From: Bacteroidota bacterium
Lineage (GTDB): Bacteria > Bacteroidota > Bacteroidia > Chitinophagales > Chitinophagaceae
DNA: 46,690 nt
Assembly (NCBI GenBank): GCA_016868815.1
Contig: VGFQ01000015.1
Location: 1 to 46,690 of the forward strand
Direction of reading: 5' to 3'
How positions within the stretch are numbered: position 1 is the first letter of the stretch; every line of letters begins with the position of its first letter. The position numbers and the translations under genes are program-made. The notes below the pieces were generated by a model. It searched no databases. It had not been told where the DNA came from and saw only the letters and a program-made list of their open reading frames with translations. Shown one piece after another: positions 42,472 through 46,690 of this stretch.

Positions 42472-43110
42472 TCAGCCGTGGGCCGTTCGTGGCCCGCTGA
42501 GACAGGGATGCCCTGCCCAAATAAAGCGATAGGGCAGCAGGGCATGCGCTCCTGCATAGTCGACCCCAATGCGGGGTGTGGCAACCACCTTGGCCTCCGA
42601 CAGATAATCGTCTTCGAGTATGCAAAAACGAGGGGTGTCGAGCCTCAACCCTGTATGTTCTTTATGGATGCCCATAGCCTTTGACAGGCGGCCCGGGCCG
42701 GCACACAGCAGTCGGTCTGAAAGCCGGCCACTGCGGTGGCGCATGACCTCCAAGCCAGCCACAGGCTCTAGCGCCCGCAACAGCACGGCATGGGGGACAC
42801 CTTCCCGGTGGGTGACTACGTTGGTGAGATAATGCATGCCGTAACAAAGGTATACATAGGCCGTACCACCCGTTCGAAACATGACATCGGTACGGGCGGT
42901 CCGACGGCCGCCGAAAGCATGGGAGGCCATATCAGTAACACCCTCATAGGCCTCGGTCTCTACGATGCGGCCAACCGTCGTGCCTTCACGGAAGGAAGTC
43001 TGGAGCAGCTTACCCAGCAATGCCCTCGCCACCAAACACACATCCTCCTGCAGGAAGAAGGATGGGGGGAGAATTTTCGGGGAACTGCCTCTGGCATGTT
43101 GGAATTGCAT
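42472..43110 (-). CDS. 3-methyladenine DNA glycosylase (AAG/MPG family)
   Basis: A 212-residue base-excision repair glycosylase of the AAG family, which removes alkylated purines from DNA. Visible are the catalytic-region IVETEAYEG (Glu as general base), DMASHAFGGRRTART, YVYLCYGMHYLTNVV, AVLLRALEPVAGL and LCAGPGRLSKAMGI. The closing residues RFIWAGHPCLSG fit. The start MQFQHARGSSPKI is preferred; the frame extends ten codons further. It is convergent with the PorP pseudogene and divergent from the EI24-like gene, whose possible start lies only about 45 bases away. Confidence 0.93.
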   Translation of the reverse strand: MQFQHARGSSPKILPPSFFLQEDVCLVARALLGKLLQTSFREGTTVGRIVETEAYEGVTDMASHAFGGRRTARTDVMFRTGGTAYVYLCYGMHYLTNVVTHREGVPHAVLLRALEPVAGLEVMRHRSGRLSDRLLCAGPGRLSKAMGIHKEHTGLRLDTPRFCILEDDYLSEAKVVATPRIGVDYAGAHALLPYRFIWAGHPCLSGPRTAHG

Positions 43111-43155
43111 ACTTTGTGAGTTAGGATAAATACAAATCAAAGAAACCTACAAAAC

Positions 43156-43908
43156 CTGCTAAAAGAAATCGTCATAGCGATTCAAAGTTACTTCAAGGCA
43201 CACCGGTTTATTTCGGAGCATCGCCTATGGCGGTGGATATGGATACCAGGCATCATCTATGCACTACTCTTCGCAATCAGCATGTACCTCTTCGGCCGGT
43301 CGGCGAATGCTGCCATCGAATACATGACTGACCTGCTAGGCATCAGCAACTGGGTGCAGTCGCTGGAAAGCAGTATGATCGGCTTCCTATTCACTTTTGC
43401 CGCCATCATCCTCTGGATGACGCTGATGTTTTTCTACTTTTCCCTCTTCAAATACATGTGGCTCATCGTCGGATCGCCCATCTTCGCATACCTCAGCGAG
43501 CGGACCTCTGCCATCATTGAAGGTCGGGAATACCCCTTCAATGGGCGACAGCTATTGCGAGACATAGCCAGGGGCGTCCGCCTCGCCCTGCGCAACAGCC
43601 TCCGCCAGGGTATCTATACGCTGGCGATCCTGCTGTTCTCGTTGCTGCCAGTAGTCGGATGGGCAACCCCTGTGCTCTCTGTCATCCTGGAGTTTTATTT
43701 CTACGGATTTTCGATGCTCGACTACAGCTGTGAGCGCCGCAGGATGGACCCAAAGGCCAGCATCGCATACGTCGGCCGCCACCGGGGCCTGGCCATTGGC
43801 AACGGCGCTGTATTTTACCTGTTGCATGCCATCCCCGGTTTGGGATGGATAATGGCTCCTTCCTATGCAATCGTCGCCGCCACCATCAGCATGTACGAAG
43901 TCGAATAA
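43156..43908 (+). CDS. EI24/CysZ-like membrane protein with non-standard start
   Basis: The protein is about 250 residues if it begins at the CTG of 43156. The first ordinary ATG (43282) would cut off the conserved N-terminus, which translates as LKEIVIAIQSYFKAHRFISE, then LWRWIWIPGIIYALLFAISM. That segment matches EI24-domain proteins, where it is usually preceded by ATG. From the stop at 43117-43119 to 43282 there is no ATG, GTG or TTG in frame. The rest shows four or more helices, such as FLFTFAAIILWMTLMFFYF and GIYTLAILLFSLLPVVGWAT, and EI24 motifs PIFAYLSERT and FSMLDYSCERRRM. Related to CysZ sulfate permeases; the substrate here is unknown. Confidence 0.75.
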   Translation: MLKEIVIAIQSYFKAHRFISEHRLWRWIWIPGIIYALLFAISMYLFGRSANAAIEYMTDLLGISNWVQSLESSMIGFLFTFAAIILWMTLMFFYFSLFKYMWLIVGSPIFAYLSERTSAIIEGREYPFNGRQLLRDIARGVRLALRNSLRQGIYTLAILLFSLLPVVGWATPVLSVILEFYFYGFSMLDYSCERRRMDPKASIAYVGRHRGLAIGNGAVFYLLHAIPGLGWIMAPSYAIVAATISMYEVE

Positions 43909-43961
43909 TGCCTTCCGCCGGATAAGACATCTCCCAAGGGGATGGGCTACCTTTATACGCG

Positions 43962-44678
43962 ATGGCTCCGACGTCTCCTGCTACGGTCTATCTCATCCCG
44001 ACCCTGCTCTCTGAAGAGGGCCTGCCCTCAATCCCTCCCGAAGTATGCCAAGCGCTAGAAGCCTGCCGTATCTTCTTTGTCGAGCAAGAACGCACGGCCC
44101 GTCGGCAGATCCGCAAGCTCATCCCTGGTTTTACCATCGACGACCGCCGTTGGCATGTACTCGCAGAGGCAGAGATGCCAGAAGTCCGCAAGGCCTTCCT
44201 GGAGGCCCTGCAGGGAACAGATAGCATCGGCATCCTCAGTGAGGCGGGATGCCCCGGGATCGCAGACCCGGGGCAGGAACTGGTACGGCTGGCACAGACA
44301 CGCGGCGCCACCGTACGGCCTCTTACCGGACCCAGTGCTATCTTACTGGCCCTGATGGCGAGCGGCTTGAACGGACAACTCTTTCGCTTCAACGGATACC
44401 TGCCCGTGCCGGCAGGCGACCGCATACAGGCCCTCCGCATCCTGGAGCAAGATGCCTGGAAGACAGGCTCTACGCAGATTTTTATAGAAACCCCATACCG
44501 CAATGATGCCCTACTCGACAGCCTGCTGGCGGCATGCCGTGCGGATACCCTCCTCTGCGTGGCCATCGCCCTCACCTCGGCGGCTGAGCGGATACAGACA
44601 CAGTCGGTACAGGACTGGAAACGCCAAAAGCCTCGCCTGGGGAAAGTACCCTGCATCTTCCTCTTAGGCCGCCCTTGA
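43962..44678 (+). CDS. RsmI-like SAM-dependent tetrapyrrole-methylase-fold protein
   Basis: A 238-residue protein of the tetrapyrrole methylase superfamily, close to the RsmI 16S rRNA 2'-O-methyltransferase. It shows TVYLIPTLLSEEG, the FFVEQERTARRQIRKL segment, GILSEAGCPGIADPGQELVR (the family's GxPGxxDPG), RPLTGPSAILLALMASGLNG, FNGYLPVP and FIETPYRNDALLDSLL. RsmI of E. coli is longer; this shorter form lacks the C-terminal extension. It follows the EI24-like gene by 53 bases. An rRNA target is inferred from family relation only. Confidence 0.85.
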   Translation: MAPTSPATVYLIPTLLSEEGLPSIPPEVCQALEACRIFFVEQERTARRQIRKLIPGFTIDDRRWHVLAEAEMPEVRKAFLEALQGTDSIGILSEAGCPGIADPGQELVRLAQTRGATVRPLTGPSAILLALMASGLNGQLFRFNGYLPVPAGDRIQALRILEQDAWKTGSTQIFIETPYRNDALLDSLLAACRADTLLCVAIALTSAAERIQTQSVQDWKRQKPRLGKVPCIFLLGRP

Positions 44679-44695
44679 CGCAAGCAATTCAGGCC

Positions 44696-46075
44696 TCAAA
44701 GCCCATGCTGGCTGACCAGATAGACAAGCCCGGCCATGACCCCTGCACCCAGGTGAAGCTCCCGGGGGCTCACCGCCTCAAACACGTCTGAGGCTGCATG
44801 GTGCACATCGAAATACCGCTGAGAATCCGGCGTGAACCCAGAGAGGGCCGTCCCCAGTGGTCGCATGGGGCCGATGTCGGCACCGCCACCGCCGTTGACG
44901 AATTCACTGGCACCATAGGGCTGGAAGAGGCTCCGCCACGACAAGAACTGCTGATACTGGGCAGGCGTACCCGAGAAGCCGAAGCCTCTGGGGGTGAACC
45001 CGCCGGCATCGCTCTCCAAGGCAAACAAATGCTTCTTGCCATCTTTTTTGGCGGCCTCCGCATAGGCAAGCCCGCCGCGAAGCCCGTTCTCTTCGTTCAT
45101 AAACATCACGGCGCGGATGGTACGCCTAGGACGAATACCTAGGGCTTTCATGACGCGTAAGACTTCTATGCTCTGTACACAACCTGCCCCGTCGTCGTGC
45201 GCGCCTTCTCCCAGGTCCCAGCTGTCGAGGTGGCCCCCGACCGTGATGACCTCGTCCGGGAAATCAGTGCCCCGGATCTCCCCTACGACATTATAGGATG
45301 TCACGTCTGGCAGCATTTCTGCCGTAGTACGGAACCAGAGTTCACGCACCTGTCCTGACCTCAGCTCTGCACTCAACTGCTCCGCATCGCGGGTGCTGAT
45401 GGTGACAGCTGGTAGCTTCGGAAATGAGTCGTTATAACGGGTGGAGCCTGTGTGCGGGTAAGCATCCACATTAGAGGCTAAGGAACGGATCACCACCCCT
45501 ACAGCCCCATACTTGGCTGCCATCGAAGGACCATTGCCGCGGTAGGCCCCCGCCTGCCCGTAGGCACGGAAGGTCTGGACCTGGGTGGGGTCCATCGGAT
45601 AATTATAAAAGACAATGCGACCTGCTACACCCGGCCGGCCCAGCCGGTCGAGCTCGGCAAAATCCCGGACCTCTACGACCTGCCCTCGCACGCCTTTGGC
45701 AGGCGTTCCAACGGAGTTGCCCAGGGCTACGGCTTGCAGCGGACGCCTTCGTCCCGAGGCGAGATAGACATAAGACGACTCACCTGTCCCCCTCACCCAA
45801 TGTGGCACTTGGCAGGGTTGCAGCCAGACGGTGTCGGCGCCTGCCTCCTGCAGCATTCGGGCGGTCTCCTGGACGGCCCGTTCAGCGCCCGGTGAGCCTG
45901 AGAGGCGGGGGCCTACCTGCTTGCAAAGGATTCGGAGGTTCTCATAGGCACGTCCATGGCGGAGGACTTCTTCGGCGATGCGTCGGATGGCCACCGAGTC
46001 GGATGGCTGTCCCTGCAAAGACACCAGCGGCGCCCATACAATCAAGGCTAATAACAGAAGCTGGAAGGATTTCAT
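44696..46075 (-). CDS. Secreted M28-family peptidase
   Basis: A 459-residue exported zinc aminopeptidase or carboxypeptidase-like protein of family M28. Signal peptide MKSFQLLLLALIVWAPLVSL. A PA domain occupies about 130-240. The catalytic part has VGGHLDSWDLGEGAHDDGAG (His and Asp zinc ligands), FMNEENGLRGG (Glu base and ligand), LESDAGGFTPRGFGF and the late FDVHHAASDVFEA (His ligand). Upstream in-frame ATG at 46093 would lie before the signal peptide and is rejected. It is preceded by a small membrane-protein gene 14 bases away on the same strand and convergent with the RsmI-like gene. Confidence 0.93.
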   Translation of the reverse strand: MKSFQLLLLALIVWAPLVSLQGQPSDSVAIRRIAEEVLRHGRAYENLRILCKQVGPRLSGSPGAERAVQETARMLQEAGADTVWLQPCQVPHWVRGTGESSYVYLASGRRRPLQAVALGNSVGTPAKGVRGQVVEVRDFAELDRLGRPGVAGRIVFYNYPMDPTQVQTFRAYGQAGAYRGNGPSMAAKYGAVGVVIRSLASNVDAYPHTGSTRYNDSFPKLPAVTISTRDAEQLSAELRSGQVRELWFRTTAEMLPDVTSYNVVGEIRGTDFPDEVITVGGHLDSWDLGEGAHDDGAGCVQSIEVLRVMKALGIRPRRTIRAVMFMNEENGLRGGLAYAEAAKKDGKKHLFALESDAGGFTPRGFGFSGTPAQYQQFLSWRSLFQPYGASEFVNGGGGADIGPMRPLGTALSGFTPDSQRYFDVHHAASDVFEAVSPRELHLGAGVMAGLVYLVSQHGL

Positions 46076-46089
46076 GGTATTCGGTTGGT

Positions 46090-46458
46090 TCAATGAGAGG
46101 TGCTGACGATGCTATCGACCACATAGACACTATAGCCTCGCCAGGGCAATGCGCCGAGGTATTCCTGGTAGTGGAGTGTATAGGTTCTGCCATTGCCCGA
46201 CATCAGATCCCGGGCGACAGCCTCGTCCACGACGGAGAAGTCGAACTCATATGACTGGATGACACTTTGTGGGCGGGTGCGGAAACCAGACTGGATCAAC
46301 TTCCCCTCATAGGTCTTGAAGACATAGCCTTTCCGGACCAGGAAGTTGAGCTCCCCTGTCTTGGTGCCTTCGCCGAAGACAAACACATACTTCCAATAGA
46401 TATAGCCAAACAGTGCCAGCAGGAGTAGAAAGACGGTGGCAAAGAGGACTTTGGACAT
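46090..46458 (-). CDS. Conserved small membrane-anchored protein, unknown function
   Basis: A 122-residue protein with one N-terminal helix (VLFATVFLLLLALFGYIYWK) and a soluble part outside the cytoplasm: VFGEGTKTGELNFLVRKGYV, FKTYEGKLIQSGFR, then SYEFDFSVVDEAVARDL. The GEGTKTGELNxxxxKGYVFKTYEGK pattern matches a widely conserved Bacteroidota protein without known role, as I recall it. It precedes the M28 peptidase gene by 14 bases and so is likely in one transcript with it. It is divergent from bshA with a 120-base spacer. Confidence 0.75.
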   Translation of the reverse strand: MSKVLFATVFLLLLALFGYIYWKYVFVFGEGTKTGELNFLVRKGYVFKTYEGKLIQSGFRTRPQSVIQSYEFDFSVVDEAVARDLMSGNGRTYTLHYQEYLGALPWRGYSVYVVDSIVSTSH

Positions 46459-46578
46459 AGAGCGGATTTAAACACAAATTAAGAAATACCGCTAAATGAT
46501 TGCTAAAACGAACCCTGTAAGCCCAACGGGTGTTATAAATCTCACAATACTGAAAGTGCCTTCGCCTAGACGACAATT

Positions 46579-46690
46579 ATGAACATAGGAATAGTCTGTT
46601 ATCCCACCTTTGGCGGAAGCGGTGTGCTGGCGACAGAGCTGGGCAAGGCATTGGCAGACAAAGGCCATCATATTCACTTCATCACCTACC
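46579..46690 (+). CDS. bshA: N-acetyl-alpha-D-glucosaminyl L-malate synthase BshA, 5' part
   Basis: The first 37 residues, [20 protein letters not shown], then [17 protein letters not shown], match the GT4-fold N-terminus of BshA, with the glycine-rich [16 protein letters not shown] loop. BshA joins N-acetylglucosamine from UDP-GlcNAc to L-malate as the first step of bacillithiol synthesis, a thiol used by many Bacteroidota and Firmicutes. The remainder lies beyond the right edge. It is divergent from the small membrane-protein gene at 46090-46458. Confidence 0.88.
   Translation, partial: MNIGIVCYPTFGGSGVLATELGKALADKGHHIHFITY

Overview
The window is a stretch of a Bacteroidota chromosome, most like a GC-rich member of the Chitinophagaceae. 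Supporting signs are a Bacteroidota-type sufBCDSE-sufT cluster, a bacillithiol gene (bshA) at the right edge, a PorP/SprF (type IX secretion) remnant, an exosortase related to those of Bacteroidota, LytTR and hybrid-kinase signalling, and several -7 boxes of the form TAnnTTTG typical of the Bacteroidota primary sigma factor. Genus-level placement is inference. No phage, insertion sequence, CRISPR array or plasmid gene was seen.

Left part (1-9900): the 3' end of surE overlaps a small membrane-protein gene. Two tandem paralogous membrane proteins follow on the minus strand, then lpxB. A small conserved membrane protein and a scar region come next; the scar joins a YdjM-like hydrolase N-terminus to an MCE/MlaD-like C-terminus. 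Then comes the complete iron-sulfur assembly cluster sufB-C-D-S-E-T, a tRNA-Gly(CCC) and its terminator.

Middle-left (9860-15120): a tight minus-strand run reads Tat-exported HisC-like aminotransferase, exosortase split into two overlapping ORFs, small membrane protein, DUF2256 zinc-ribbon protein. Upstream of it is myo-inositol oxygenase, divergent from a sodium/solute symporter and a 61-residue membrane protein; together these look like uptake of inositol and oxidation to glucuronate.

Middle (15200-24200): a three-gene minus-strand operon of the type best known from Planctomycetes (PSCyt1-DUF1549-DUF1553 protein, DUF1501 protein, membrane cytochrome with leucine-rich repeats), then aspS between two small membrane proteins.

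Middle-right (24350-35840): two large secreted BNR/VPS10-like beta-propeller proteins flank a phosphorelay (hybrid histidine kinase, divergent Hpt protein and LytTR response regulator). Two LolA-like secreted paralogues follow.

Right part (36125-46690): adenine deaminase, an FAD/NADPH monooxygenase, a Tat-exported TIM-barrel sugar isomerase-like protein, anhydro-MurNAc kinase divergent from uracil phosphoribosyltransferase, a PorP/SprF pseudogene, 3-methyladenine DNA glycosylase, an EI24/CysZ-like membrane protein with no ordinary start codon, an RsmI-like methyltransferase, a secreted M28 peptidase, a small membrane protein and the start of bshA.

Most of the window is housekeeping. The parts least explained by known biology are the planctomycete-type cytochrome operon, the split exosortase operon, the BNR/phosphorelay block, and three decay or start-codon oddities. 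I saw no clearly new multi-gene system beyond these.
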